Source: Candidatus Bathyarchaeota archaeon (GTDB lineage: Archaea; Thermoproteota; Bathyarchaeia; Bathyarchaeales; Bathycorpusculaceae). From it: a stretch of 16,034 bases of DNA. Position numbers and translations under genes: made by a program. Under the pieces are notes generated by a model that saw nothing but the letters and a program-made list of their open reading frames with translations, was not told the origin of the DNA and made no database searches. Below, piece after piece: positions 1-6,488 of the stretch (the stretch's first letter is position 1; every line of letters begins with the position of its first letter). The stretch covers positions 1 to 16,034 of the forward strand of contig DAOUTL010000012.1 of NCBI GenBank assembly GCA_030626685.1, read 5' to 3'.

Positions 1-350
1 ACCATCCCCACATAAGGCTGTTTTAAACCGCTCAAAATCCGCTCAGCTTCAGCTTGCAAAACATTCAAAGGCGGAGCATCACCTAACACACTTACGTTTT
101 GATCTCCAACCCTGAAGCTTAAACCAACAGCAGACCCGCCCGTGAGATAACAGATTGCATAGATAGCGGCTAAAACCGTGATAAACTCTTTCTCAGCATC
201 AGTGCAATCATCATAGTCAATTTCTCTGTTAAGCTCCAACTCAAGCGTGACCTCAGCACGCTTAATCATCTTCAAAACTTTATCATCTGGGACATCAGCT
301 GAACTAATGTTAATTACATCGTGAACATCATCAGCAGACACGCTTGCCAA
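1..350 (-). CDS. Small helical protein, possibly a viral head-tail connector (partial, 3' end outside window)
   Basis: An open minus-strand frame runs off the left edge; about 116 residues are visible. It has an acidic start (SADDVHDVINISSADVPDD), an amphipathic helix (KVLKMIKRAEVTLELELN), an Asp/Cys loop, a helix EKEFITVLAAIYAICYLTGG, a short beta-like stretch (GLSFRVGDQNVSVLGD) and a last helix LNVLQAEAERILSGL. This order of helices with a late small beta hairpin resembles phage head-tail connector/adaptor proteins, but that is a fold-level impression and not a motif match. An in-frame TAA lies upstream near 408, and the only usual start codons after it are TTG at 350 and GTG at 341; neither has a strong ribosome binding site. 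A TATA-like tttaaat near 390 would start transcription close to 365, which suits either start. No other virus gene is visible in the window, so a provirus would have to extend to the left. Confidence 0.55.
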   Translation of the reverse strand, partial: MASVSADDVHDVINISSADVPDDKVLKMIKRAEVTLELELNREIDYDDCTDAEKEFITVLAAIYAICYLTGGSAVGLSFRVGDQNVSVLGDAPPLNVLQAEAERILSGLKQPYVGM

Positions 351-681
351 ACTGCTCTGGCCCCGAGTAAAAAAAGGAAAAGAAGCCAGATTTAAACAAT
401 TTTCACGTTAAAAAGGGTGAATTTAAGACTGTTTAGTAGAAAATTAGATTTGGAAACGTTTTTTATAAGAATAATATTATTCTGCTGTCATTTTTCAGGA
501 ATTTCCATTCCGCCCTTACGGTTTATTCTGAAAGTTTTTGGAGAAAACGTTCTAATGTTTCTTACAAAAATTTGTGGTATTCTGTTACGGAACTTACTTT
601 CAAAAGTTAAATGCTGAGACAAAACATACATTAGAGTTTGCTAAAAGGAGAAAGGGAGAATTGAATTTTTCAGAGCATATC
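351..681. other. Gene-free AT-rich stretch
   Basis: I see no convincing gene here. A 66-codon plus-strand frame (417-617) is low-complexity, Phe/Leu-rich, and lacks a ribosome binding site. The stretch holds a TATA-like tttttataag (460-469) followed at once by a perfect 16-bp palindrome AGAATAATATTATTCT (468-483). On the minus strand, 642-660 reads as a pyrimidine-rich tract (TTCTCCCTTTCTCCTTTT) just after the permease stop, so it may end that transcript. Confidence 0.4.
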
Positions 682-1923
682 TCATGAAGTCTTCGCTGAT
701 GTTTCTTTTGAGGGGTCCCACGGCCTCGTGAAAGGCAACAGAATACACCCCACAATTGTGTACGGGATCAAACTGTATATCGCCATAGGAAGTCCAAGCA
801 TCGGCGCAAAGTAACCTATTGTCAGGGCGCCAATGGTGCCTGCTCCGAAGTTAGCTGTGGAAGCATATGTGGCGAACATGAATCCTCCGAGAACCGGCGG
901 TGAAAGCTCCATAATTATGCGTAACAACGGTGTTGTCAACCCTCCACTAACGAGGCCGTAGATAGCTGAAACAGCTAGTATCCATGCCCACGATGCTCCA
1001 GGAGTTAAAGTCATCCAAAAGGCTAACCCGCACCAGAACAGTATGCTCATCACATAGCTTGTCTTCTTGGCTCCGACTTTGTCGCTGGCTCTTCCAACAA
1101 TCATGCAACCAACAAAATTCCCGATCTGCATCACAGCCATGGCTATCCCTAAATCAGCTATGCTGATTCCGACATTCCTAAGTAAGAACGGCCCGAAAAA
1201 CCACATCATACCAGCGGATGCGAAGTATATCATGGTATAGACGAATCCAGCCCAAGTCGACGACTTAGAGAACACTTCTTTGAAATCCTTGACGTTTGGA
1301 AGCGTTTCTTGCCTTACCGGAGGCTCCTTTATCAATAGACCTGAGACAGCCATCAGAATCGCTATTGCACCTATTATGTAAATAGCTGTAGTCCAGCCGT
1401 ATTGTAGCGCAACCATAGTGATCACCATGCTGCCGATAGCCGCTCCTACGCCTCTGCAGCCCCAAGCAGCACCCTGCACTAGACCCATCTTTTCTGGGGG
1501 TGTTACGTCAACTGTTAGTGCGTCGAGGGTTCCGTCCACAAGTACCCAAGCCCATGTGGCGAGTATTATCGCAGCAATCCAAGGTAGGCCGAACTCCGTT
1601 ATTGATGCTAGCAGCATGAAGCAGGGTATGTAGGCGAGTCCTCCCACTATGATGTATGGGCGCCTCCTTCCAAGCCTCATCCAGGGCACTCTGTCGCTCA
1701 GAAGGCCGGTGAACGATTTCAGGTACCCTGGGATCAGAAGAACTGCGCTAAGCCACGCAATTGTTCCATAGGGAAGACCCCACACGTTTGTCATGAAGAC
1801 CGATTGATACACGCTTAGAGCCGTGAGATAGAGGCCTTGAAAAACGTAGAATAGCCCCACGAAGACAGGGATAGATGGCCGCCAATAATTCCACCTAATA
1901 TCCTTAACTACATCTTCCGTCAT
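682..1923 (-). CDS. MFS permease
   Basis: A 413-residue polytopic membrane protein of the Major Facilitator Superfamily, which moves small solutes across the cytoplasmic membrane. It has about twelve hydrophobic segments and, between the second and third, the loop signature SDRVPWMRLGRRRPYI (residues about 76-91), a form of MFS motif A seen in MFS and GPH-type carriers. A long polar stretch around residues 205-220 separates the two halves. The open frame begins with GTG at 1941, but ATG 1923 is preceded by a good GGAGAAGGA site seven bases away and GTG 1941 has none, so I use ATG 1923. It lies 31 bases after the amidohydrolase stop on the same strand and probably shares its message. The permease may import what the hydrolase cleaves; the substrate cannot be read from sequence. 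Confidence 0.93.
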   Translation of the reverse strand: MTEDVVKDIRWNYWRPSIPVFVGLFYVFQGLYLTALSVYQSVFMTNVWGLPYGTIAWLSAVLLIPGYLKSFTGLLSDRVPWMRLGRRRPYIIVGGLAYIPCFMLLASITEFGLPWIAAIILATWAWVLVDGTLDALTVDVTPPEKMGLVQGAAWGCRGVGAAIGSMVITMVALQYGWTTAIYIIGAIAILMAVSGLLIKEPPVRQETLPNVKDFKEVFSKSSTWAGFVYTMIYFASAGMMWFFGPFLLRNVGISIADLGIAMAVMQIGNFVGCMIVGRASDKVGAKKTSYVMSILFWCGLAFWMTLTPGASWAWILAVSAIYGLVSGGLTTPLLRIIMELSPPVLGGFMFATYASTANFGAGTIGALTIGYFAPMLGLPMAIYSLIPYTIVGCILLPFTRPWDPSKETSAKTS

Positions 1924-1954
1924 TGTTTGTTCCTTCTCCACGAAAAAGGGAGTT

Positions 1955-3223
1955 TCAGATCCCTCGGTTCGCTTCGATTACTCCTTCCTTTATGACCATC
2001 TTAATCCTGTCCAGGTTCTGAAGGATTTTAACGTCCTTCAGTGGATCTCCGTCAACAATGATTATGTCTGCGAACTTGCCTTCCTCAATGGTCCCTGTCT
2101 TGTCCTCTAACCCACAAGCCTTAGCTCCATTCCTCGTCGCGGCAACTATGGCATCCATCGGCGTGAACCCGCAGTGTTCCACTAAAAGTTGCAGCTCCAT
2201 GGAGTTCGTGCCCATTTTTAGCAGAGGCGTCCCTCCGAAGTCTGTGGCAGCCGCTATAGTTAATCCAACCTCATGTAGTTTTCTTATGTTATTCACCACC
2301 ATTTCCCACGCCTCTTTCGATTTCACAACTCCCCATATTGGCATACCAGCTTCCTTGCCCTTCGTGTTTATCTGATGCATTATTGAAAGCGTTGGGACAA
2401 AGACGACGTCGGTTTTCTTCGCCATCTCTATGACCTCATCGTCTGGATAGAACGCGTGATCGATAGTCTTGATTCCACCCTTTATTGAGTTCTTCATCCC
2501 TTGAGTTCCTTGGCAGTGCGCAGTGACAAATGTTCCCACGTGCTGGGCCTCCTGCACGATGGCTTTTATCTCATCGATGGTGAACTGGGTGAACTCGGGT
2601 CTATCGCTCATCGACATGACGCCGCCGGTTGTACAAACCTTGATGAAGTCTGCACCCTCTCTGAGAGCGTAGCGTGCAGTCTTGATGCATTCATCCACAC
2701 CGTCGCAGATCAGACTGAAACCTCGCTTCGTGACTCGTGCGTCAACCCACTCTATTGGGAAGTAATGTGCGTCTCCATGTCCAAATGTCTGGGATAGAAC
2801 ATAACCAGCCGCTAATATCCGTGGTAATCCTGTCAAAGTGCCTTCCATCACAGCCTTTTTTAAATATAATGCGTTTGGTCCGCCGCAGTCCTTGATTGTT
2901 GTAAAGCCTGCTGCAAGGAGGTCTTTGGCATCAAAAACTGATTTGATGATCGCTACTTCCGGGCGTCGGACTACCATCTCCTCGACAAACTTATCCGTCT
3001 TGGCGCCCATTAAGTGGCAGTGAGAATCTATTAGACCCGGCATCACTGTCTTCCCCACTGCATCTATAACCTTTGATCCCTTTGGAATAGCAACATCTGT
3101 TCCCACGGCCTTGATCTTTGACCCTTCGATCAGCACAGTTGCGTTCTTCAGCGGTTCTGCGCCTGTTCCATCAATAAGCCTCCCGCACTTGACGGCTTTG
3201 ATCTCAATCCTTTTTTTAACCAT
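1955..3223 (-). CDS. Binuclear-metal amidohydrolase (prolidase/imidazolonepropionase-like)
   Basis: A 422-residue cytosolic hydrolase of the amidohydrolase superfamily, full length for the family. Every metal ligand can be placed: HxH at His68/His70 (PGLIDSHCHL), the carboxylated-lysine position Lys195 (DFIKVCTTGG), His236 (VTAHCQG), His256 (TIDHAFYP) and the catalytic Asp328 (AATDFGG). The small beta-sandwich is formed by residues 1-60 and 375-422 (GTIEEGKFADIIIVDGDPL). This pattern matches the Xaa-Pro dipeptidase/imidazolonepropionase-like subgroup, which hydrolyses amide bonds of dipeptides, N-acyl amino acids or cyclic amides; the exact substrate is not determined. ATG 3223 follows an AGAGAGTGA purine stretch. 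It is the first gene of a unit with the MFS permease and faces a divergent winged-helix gene that could control it. Confidence 0.93.
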   Translation of the reverse strand: MVKKRIEIKAVKCGRLIDGTGAEPLKNATVLIEGSKIKAVGTDVAIPKGSKVIDAVGKTVMPGLIDSHCHLMGAKTDKFVEEMVVRRPEVAIIKSVFDAKDLLAAGFTTIKDCGGPNALYLKKAVMEGTLTGLPRILAAGYVLSQTFGHGDAHYFPIEWVDARVTKRGFSLICDGVDECIKTARYALREGADFIKVCTTGGVMSMSDRPEFTQFTIDEIKAIVQEAQHVGTFVTAHCQGTQGMKNSIKGGIKTIDHAFYPDDEVIEMAKKTDVVFVPTLSIMHQINTKGKEAGMPIWGVVKSKEAWEMVVNNIRKLHEVGLTIAAATDFGGTPLLKMGTNSMELQLLVEHCGFTPMDAIVAATRNGAKACGLEDKTGTIEEGKFADIIIVDGDPLKDVKILQNLDRIKMVIKEGVIEANRGI

Positions 3224-3343
3224 TCATGTCACTCTCTTATTTCACTCGAAATTTAATGGCGAAATAAGAAAATGAGGCAAAACATAAGGTTTTTGAGCAA
3301 AAAAACTTGTGGACAACTTTATTTGCACAAAACATTAACAAAA

Positions 3344-3354
3344 AATATTTATAT
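3344..3354 (+). promoter_or_regulatory. TATA box for the divergent winged-helix gene
   Basis: The sequence AATATTTATAT stands out in the divergent interval; transcription would start near 3377. A very strong Shine-Dalgarno match, TTGGGGAGGT (3388-3397), follows. A minus-strand attaaattt at about 3250-3258 could serve the amidohydrolase with a very short leader. Confidence 0.5.
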
Positions 3355-3400
3355 CCCTAAGCATAATTAGGCTGCCTAAACGGAATATTGGGGAGGTAAA

Positions 3401-3454
3401 GTGCGGAGGAATTCAGTTCTCCAGAGGGATCGTAAAATCCCACGAAACTGGTGA
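3401..3454 (+). other. 17-codon ORF with strong ribosome binding site (leader peptide or frameshifted gene start)
   Basis: GTG 3401 lies four bases after GGGGAGG (3390-3396), the best ribosome binding site in the area, yet reads only 17 codons (MRRNSVLQRDRKIPRNW) before TGA. The frame of the downstream winged-helix protein, +1 relative to this, is open from 3339 through the whole stretch. Either this is a leader peptide, or a one-base indel separates the true start from the body of the regulator. Confidence 0.3.
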
Positions 3455-3551
3455 TCAGCCTAAATTAGATGATGAGGATTGTGGAGAACAAACCTCCGTA
3501 ATAAGCCCTTCGGAATCAACGCCCACGAGGGAAACCCACCTCTTAAAGGCC

Positions 3552-3848
3552 TTGGAAATATTAACAAGCTCTAACATATCTTTCAAACAAATCAGATACC
3601 TTTTGATGGTTAAAAAATATGAGGGTTTACTGTACCACAAGTTGGTGCAAAGATTGAACCAAGAATACATGTTGCCCCCATCCACTGTAAGATGGAACTT
3701 AAACAAACTTAGAGATGCAAAACTGATACTTGCTGGAAACCAGGAGAAAAAAGGCATTCCAGTAAGGCTAACAAAAGAAGCAAAACTCATAATTACGGTG
3801 TACAAGAAAAAGGCGGAGAAACATCGGTTAGCTACCAATCACAAATGA
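3552..3848 (+). CDS. Winged helix-turn-helix DNA-binding protein
   Basis: A 98-residue predicted transcription regulator. Residues about 12-50 (KQIRYLLMVKKYEGLLYHKLVQRL, then LPPSTVRWNLNKL) form the helix-turn-helix with a recognition helix on STVRWNLNKL; residues 53-78 (DAKLILAGNQEKKGIPVRLTKEAKLII) make the beta-hairpin wing with its lysine-rich tip and the closing strand/helix. The basic tail (KKKAEKHR) suits DNA contact. TTG 3552 is the first canonical start but has a poor site (AAAGG two bases away); the frame is open upstream to 3339 and reads plausibly as acidic, Ser/Thr-rich protein (KLDDEDCGEQTSVISPSEST), so the real product may be longer. Divergent placement suggests it regulates the permease/hydrolase unit; the ligand is unknown. 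Confidence 0.7.
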   Translation: MEILTSSNISFKQIRYLLMVKKYEGLLYHKLVQRLNQEYMLPPSTVRWNLNKLRDAKLILAGNQEKKGIPVRLTKEAKLIITVYKKKAEKHRLATNHK

Positions 3849-4056
3849 TGTGGACCTTCTGCTTGAATCTTTTCTTCAAGGATGACGCCGTTGGTGCCTG
3901 CTCGATACGTAAAAATCCTAGAGTTTTAAATGCATTGCTCGGAGAAAACGAGAAATTAAAAGCAAATAATAGCTCATCTTTTTAGGAAAAACATTCGAGT
4001 GGCGAAATTGAAAATCTATTTTCCTTGAGATATTTTATTATACTAAAAACATCTCA
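3849..4056. other. Intergenic stretch, no supported gene
   Basis: It is AT-rich. On the minus strand 3845-3925 reads as a plausible peptide (TYRAGTNGVILEEKIQAEG) ending at TGA, but it has no start codon after the upstream stop, so it is at best a gene fragment. Confidence 0.3.
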
Positions 4057-4200
4057 CTAAAATCGGACTTTCTCTTTCTTAGAAGTTTTCCTTCTAGGCT
4101 TTCCCGCCCATTCATATTTACAAACTTTACATTTTTTCAGATTTCCAGTTATCGTAATCTTCTTACTCCCACATTGAGGACATCGTTCTTTTCTACCCAT
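4057..4200 (-). CDS. 47-aa zinc-ribbon mini-protein
   Basis: A short complete ORF, MGRKERCPQCGSKKITITGN followed by LKKCKVCKYEWAGKPRRK and a basic tail. It has two zinc knuckles, CPQCG (Cys7/Cys10) and CKVC (Cys24/Cys27), spaced 13 residues apart as in archaeal zinc ribbons, with the usual Tyr-Glu-Trp strand after the second pair. The rest is Lys/Arg-rich, which suits binding of nucleic acid or ribosome. ATG 4200 is preceded by GAAGAG about ten bases away and by an in-frame TGA, so the start is well defined. No partner gene is adjacent; 4269-4418 on the same strand may encode another Cys mini-protein. Function unknown. Confidence 0.68.
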   Translation of the reverse strand: MGRKERCPQCGSKKITITGNLKKCKVCKYEWAGKPRRKTSKKEKVRF

Positions 4201-4268
4201 CTGTTTTACATCTCTTCATCCAGAGTTTTTAATGATTAGCATCGTTATCGCTTGATAGTTTGAGATTT

Positions 4269-4418
4269 TTAGGCTTCCTTCAACCATTGCATGTGAAGCG
4301 CGTGCTCATTAATTTTTTGGCTAACCCTCTTTGAAGAACAGAGAACACAGATACTCTTTTTCACGTATACCACACCAAGACGTAGCAAATGCGGGTTGAA
4401 TTCTTCCACGACGCTCAC
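4269..4418 (-). CDS. Possible 49-aa CxxC...HxxH mini-protein
   Basis: From GTG 4418 the frame reads VSVVEEFNPHLLRLGVVYVK and continues KSICVLCSSKRVSQKINEHA, ending LHMQWLKEA. The pattern C-x2-C-x11-H-x2-H resembles a degenerate C2H2 zinc finger. The same frame is open upstream to a TAA near 4451 and still looks coding (VARVIEPTE) but contains no start codon. A TATA-like tttttataa (minus, 4452-4460) would place the transcript start near 4430, just before GTG 4418. No ribosome binding site is evident. It could be a leaderless or short-leader gene, or the end of a larger one that has decayed. Confidence 0.38.
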   Translation of the reverse strand: MSVVEEFNPHLLRLGVVYVKKSICVLCSSKRVSQKINEHALHMQWLKEA

Positions 4419-4512
4419 TTCGGTTGGTTCAATTACTCTGGCTACTTTAGGTTATAAAAAGTGGCAACGTCTCCCGCAAAGTCCCTTTTTTCCGTTTCAA
4501 CCCGTTTAAGGC

Positions 4513-4602
4513 TTAAATCTTGACGACTGAATTTTTAGGAATCAGCATTTTGCATTTAATAACGATATTAAGCTCAGTTATTGTAACAGTTTTCAAATCC
4601 AT
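4513..4602 (-). other. Marginal 29-codon ORF
   Basis: ATG 4602 reads MDLKTVTITELNIVIKCKML and on to IPKNSVVKI before TAA. A symmetrical tttataaa at 4621-4628 sits about 23 bases upstream, close to the spacing for a leaderless archaeal transcript. Nothing else supports it, and the same TATA may instead serve the plus strand. Confidence 0.2.
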
Positions 4603-4618
4603 CTCTCTATAGAGAACA

Positions 4619-4755
4619 TTTTTATAAAGAGGCAATGTTTGCTTTTATGGATTACCGGGAGTTTTCGGATTGAAGGACGTGTATCTCTGCAGTGCCTTAA
4701 GTCTCGGTAACTCCTGTCAACAGGGAGGGACTCATGTAAGGGGGCGTTGGAGCCT
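4619..4755 (+). promoter_or_regulatory. Promoter and structured-looking 5' leader of the transglutaminase-like gene
   Basis: TTTTTATAAAG (4619-4629) would start transcription near 4652, giving a leader of about 104 bases. The leader begins with TTACCG (4652-4657), which pairs exactly with CGGTAA (4705-4710). Immediately after comes CTCCTG-TCAA-CAGGGAG (4711-4727), a hairpin with a tetraloop and one bulge. GGAGTT (4658-4663) can alternatively pair with AACTCC (4709-4714), so two folds compete. No known riboswitch class was recognised. Confidence 0.35.
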
Positions 4756-4801
4756 GTGAAAAGGACAACGATGCTGCTGTTCATCCTCATTTTTTTTACT
4801 C
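4756..4801 (+). other. Out-of-frame signal peptide start of the transglutaminase-like protein
   Basis: GTG 4756, three bases after GGAG, reads MKRTTMLLFILIF and runs into eight consecutive T (4790-4797). If one T is removed the frame continues directly into the long ORF as LLMTAAFQNSLA|VEGE, a textbook secretion signal with a KR n-region, hydrophobic core and AxA-like cleavage region. With eight T as written, this start hits TGA soon after in the wrong frame. Confidence 0.65.
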
Positions 4802-6007
4802 ATGACGGCAGCTTTCCAGAACTCTTTGGCAGTGGAGGGTGAGACGCAGGATGTGGGCTATACCATCAAGATGAGGGTCACCTACTCCAACCCTGTTAAC
4901 GGAACCAAGATATGGAATTTCACGGAAGAGGAAAGAACGATTGGCTTATTCATGAACAACACGTGGCAAAGAGTCCGTTTGACGAGTTATTCGTATCCAT
5001 TGGAAGCGTTGAAAGTTGATGAGAATGGAAATTCGATCGCAGTTTTGTCTTTTCCAAAGTCAGAACTCAACCCTGGAGAAAATGTGAGTTTTACCGTCAC
5101 GTATTACGCCCTTTCAAAACCCCGCTCAATCCCAAACGTAATTGAAAATGAGTCAGAAACTCTTGAGAGAATTCCAGAGGATTTAAGCCAAAAATATTGT
5201 AAGGAAGCGGGACCTTGGCTTGTGGAGAACCCGGAGCTTCGAGAATTAGCCTACAGCATAGCGAAAAATGAGACACGGGTTCTCACCATCGTGAAGAAAA
5301 TCGTTGCATGGATTAATCAGAATATCACCTACACGGTGCATGAGGTTCCGATGTACCCAAATGAGACGTATGCTGAGCGCAGAGGAGATTGTGACGATAA
5401 AGCCGTTCTATTTGTCACATTGTGCCGCATTTATAAGATTCCGGCATATATGCAGATTGGTTGCATATACATGCCCACAATGAGGCGAAGCGAAACCTAT
5501 TGGGAGGGTCATGTGACAAGCATCCTAAAACAAATCGGTTGGCATGGTTGGGCGATTGTGTATGTTCCGCCTTGGGGATGGCTTCCAGTTGACCTCACGT
5601 ACGTGATAGATGGTCTTGATGACCCACTCAACGCAATAAAAAGGGGAGCAGTGACTATTCAAGAGACGATTCAGTACTTAAACATCACTCAGACAGATTA
5701 TGTAGCCTCTTCTCGGGAGGACAGGAGTTTCCTTGTGAACAACAATTTCTATGTTTACATCGAGGACGAAATGATTCTGGATCATCCTCCAGAGCCTCCT
5801 TCAAATGAAAACCGGGACAAGCCTCTTTCGACTTTCGACTTGATAGTTGCAGCAACTGTTGGGCTCACGCTTACAGGGGCTTCCGTGATCGTTTTCGTCA
5901 TTCACGCTCGGAAGGTAAAAAAGAGCAACAGAGGCAGTGGTATCAGCGTGCGTCATGTCTCCACAGTTTATTTCAAAGTCTATGGTCTTGTTACTTTCAA
6001 AAAATGA
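4802..6007 (+). CDS. Membrane-anchored transglutaminase-like protein (signal peptide frameshifted)
   Basis: A 401-residue open frame for an extracellular protein. Residues 10-115 form a beta-rich, sequon-rich region; residues about 145-270 are a transglutaminase-like (papain-fold) domain with catalytic Cys197 in RRGDCDDKA, His248 in WHGWAIVY and Asp264 in LPVDLTY. Known relatives act as cysteine proteases, amidases or cross-linkers; which applies here cannot be told. After a Pro-rich linker, residues 345-367 are a transmembrane helix followed by a KVKKSNRG stop-transfer stretch, so the enzyme faces outside. ATG 4802 has no ribosome binding site; the real start is probably GTG 4756, one base out of frame across an eight-T run. 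The last 12 residues are read from the inverted-repeat unit starting at 5968, and the stop codon lies inside a repeat. Confidence 0.85.
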   Translation: MTAAFQNSLAVEGETQDVGYTIKMRVTYSNPVNGTKIWNFTEEERTIGLFMNNTWQRVRLTSYSYPLEALKVDENGNSIAVLSFPKSELNPGENVSFTVTYYALSKPRSIPNVIENESETLERIPEDLSQKYCKEAGPWLVENPELRELAYSIAKNETRVLTIVKKIVAWINQNITYTVHEVPMYPNETYAERRGDCDDKAVLFVTLCRIYKIPAYMQIGCIYMPTMRRSETYWEGHVTSILKQIGWHGWAIVYVPPWGWLPVDLTYVIDGLDDPLNAIKRGAVTIQETIQYLNITQTDYVASSREDRSFLVNNNFYVYIEDEMILDHPPEPPSNENRDKPLSTFDLIVAATVGLTLTGASVIVFVIHARKVKKSNRGSGISVRHVSTVYFKVYGLVTFKK

Positions 6008-6028
6008 GACCTCGAAATCAACAAAACT
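6000..6028 (+). repeat. Direct repeat copy A
   Basis: AAAAATGAGA followed by CC then TCGAAATCAACA; 25 of 29 positions match copy B. The TGA of this copy is the stop codon of the transglutaminase-like gene. It also lies within an 11-bp inverted repeat stem (5992-6002/6042-6052) that could act as a 3'-end hairpin. Confidence 0.6.
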
Positions 6029-6086
6029 TTTAGATACTGTTTTGAAAGTATCGAGAGGTTATTATTGATCTGTGTAAAATTTTACC

Positions 6087-6098
6087 AAAATAAAGAAA
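6087..6098 (-). terminator. U-rich terminator of the structured RNA
   Basis: Directly after the closing stem the minus strand reads TTTCTTTATTTT, typical of archaeal oligo-T termination. The palindrome GTAAAATTTTAC follows it. Confidence 0.55.
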
Positions 6099-6262
6099 CC
6101 CGAGTTGAGTCTAAGCCTAAACAGGCCAACGCGGTTTGGTCAACCACCCTTCCTTCCTTTGAAGCACCTCGTTTGATGCTATCGCCCTGAGCACCTCGCC
6201 GGTTGGTTGGATAGCCAACCGCTCTTTGTCAGTCTATCCAAGCGTGCTCCCCAACTCGGGGG
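6099..6262 (-). ncRNA. Structured non-coding RNA candidate, about 165 nt
   Basis: The ends close with a perfect 9-bp stem, CCCGAGTTG (6252-6260, minus strand) with CAACTCGGG (6099-6107). Within it, GAGCAC (6244-6249) pairs with GTGCTC (6189-6194), enclosing two strong overlapping helices: the 8-bp TTGGATAG/CTATCCAA (6234-6241 with 6207-6214) and the 7-bp CGGTTGG/CCAACCG (6215-6221 with 6200-6206). These interlock, so they are a pseudoknot or two alternative folds. A further GCCT-GTTT-AGGC hairpin lies at 6115-6126. A TATA box sits about 26 bases before the 5' end and a U-rich tract follows the closing stem. No open frame of note overlaps it. I looked for RNase P, SRP and tRNA signatures and did not find them. 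The class is unrecognised. Confidence 0.65.
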
Positions 6263-6283
6263 CTCTTATAATAGAAGTAAAGT

Positions 6284-6293
6284 CTATATATAG
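6284..6293 (-). promoter_or_regulatory. TATA box of the structured RNA
   Basis: CTATATATAG preceded on the minus strand by the purine-rich GTAAAAA (a BRE-like element). Its centre is 26 to 27 bases from position 6262, where the RNA's closing stem begins. The box is palindromic, so orientation is set by the upstream BRE and by the RNA itself. Confidence 0.65.
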
Positions 6294-6313
6294 TTTTTAC
6301 AAAACTTTCTCAG

Positions 6314-6342
6314 AAAAATGAGAGTTCGAAATCAACAGAAGT
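6314..6342 (+). repeat. Direct repeat copy B
   Basis: AAAAATGAGA followed by GT then TCGAAATCAACA, 314 bp after copy A. The two copies bracket the structured RNA gene. Similarity extends a few bases to the left (ACTTTC) with a four-base insertion in this copy. Confidence 0.6.
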
Positions 6343-6478
6343 CGTAAAAAGTTAACACGTAAATGTAAATAGATATCGTAAGTATTGCTACACTGTTTAT
6401 TTACGTGTAGCTGCTTTCACCAGTCAACAGGTTTAACATTCACATCCTTATGTTGAGCCTGAATTAGTTGTTGAATTG

Positions 6479-6488
6479 TATAAATAGA
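6479..6488 (+). promoter_or_regulatory. TATA box for the nuclease-like gene
   Basis: GTATAAATAG would start transcription near 6510, inside the right inverted repeat, leaving a leader of about 36 bases to GTG 6546. Confidence 0.5.

Noticed and set aside
417..617. 66-codon plus-strand frame
   Set aside because: AT-driven, no ribosome binding site, no recognisable pattern.
3455..3838. 127-codon minus-strand frame
   Set aside because: Antisense to the winged-helix gene; Phe/Ser-rich product typical of a shadow.
3845..3925. Protein-like minus-strand fragment (TYRAGTNGVILEEK)
   Set aside because: No start codon after the upstream stop and no supporting signals.
4593..4790. 65-codon minus-strand frame
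   Set aside because: Covers the promoter and leader of the transglutaminase-like gene; composition unlike its neighbours and no start signal.
6099..6262. Structured RNA as RNase P RNA, SRP RNA, tRNA or known riboswitch
   Set aside because: No P4-type GAGGAAAGTC/ACAGAA pair, no SRP S-domain signature, no TPsiC arm, and no downstream gene on the same strand.
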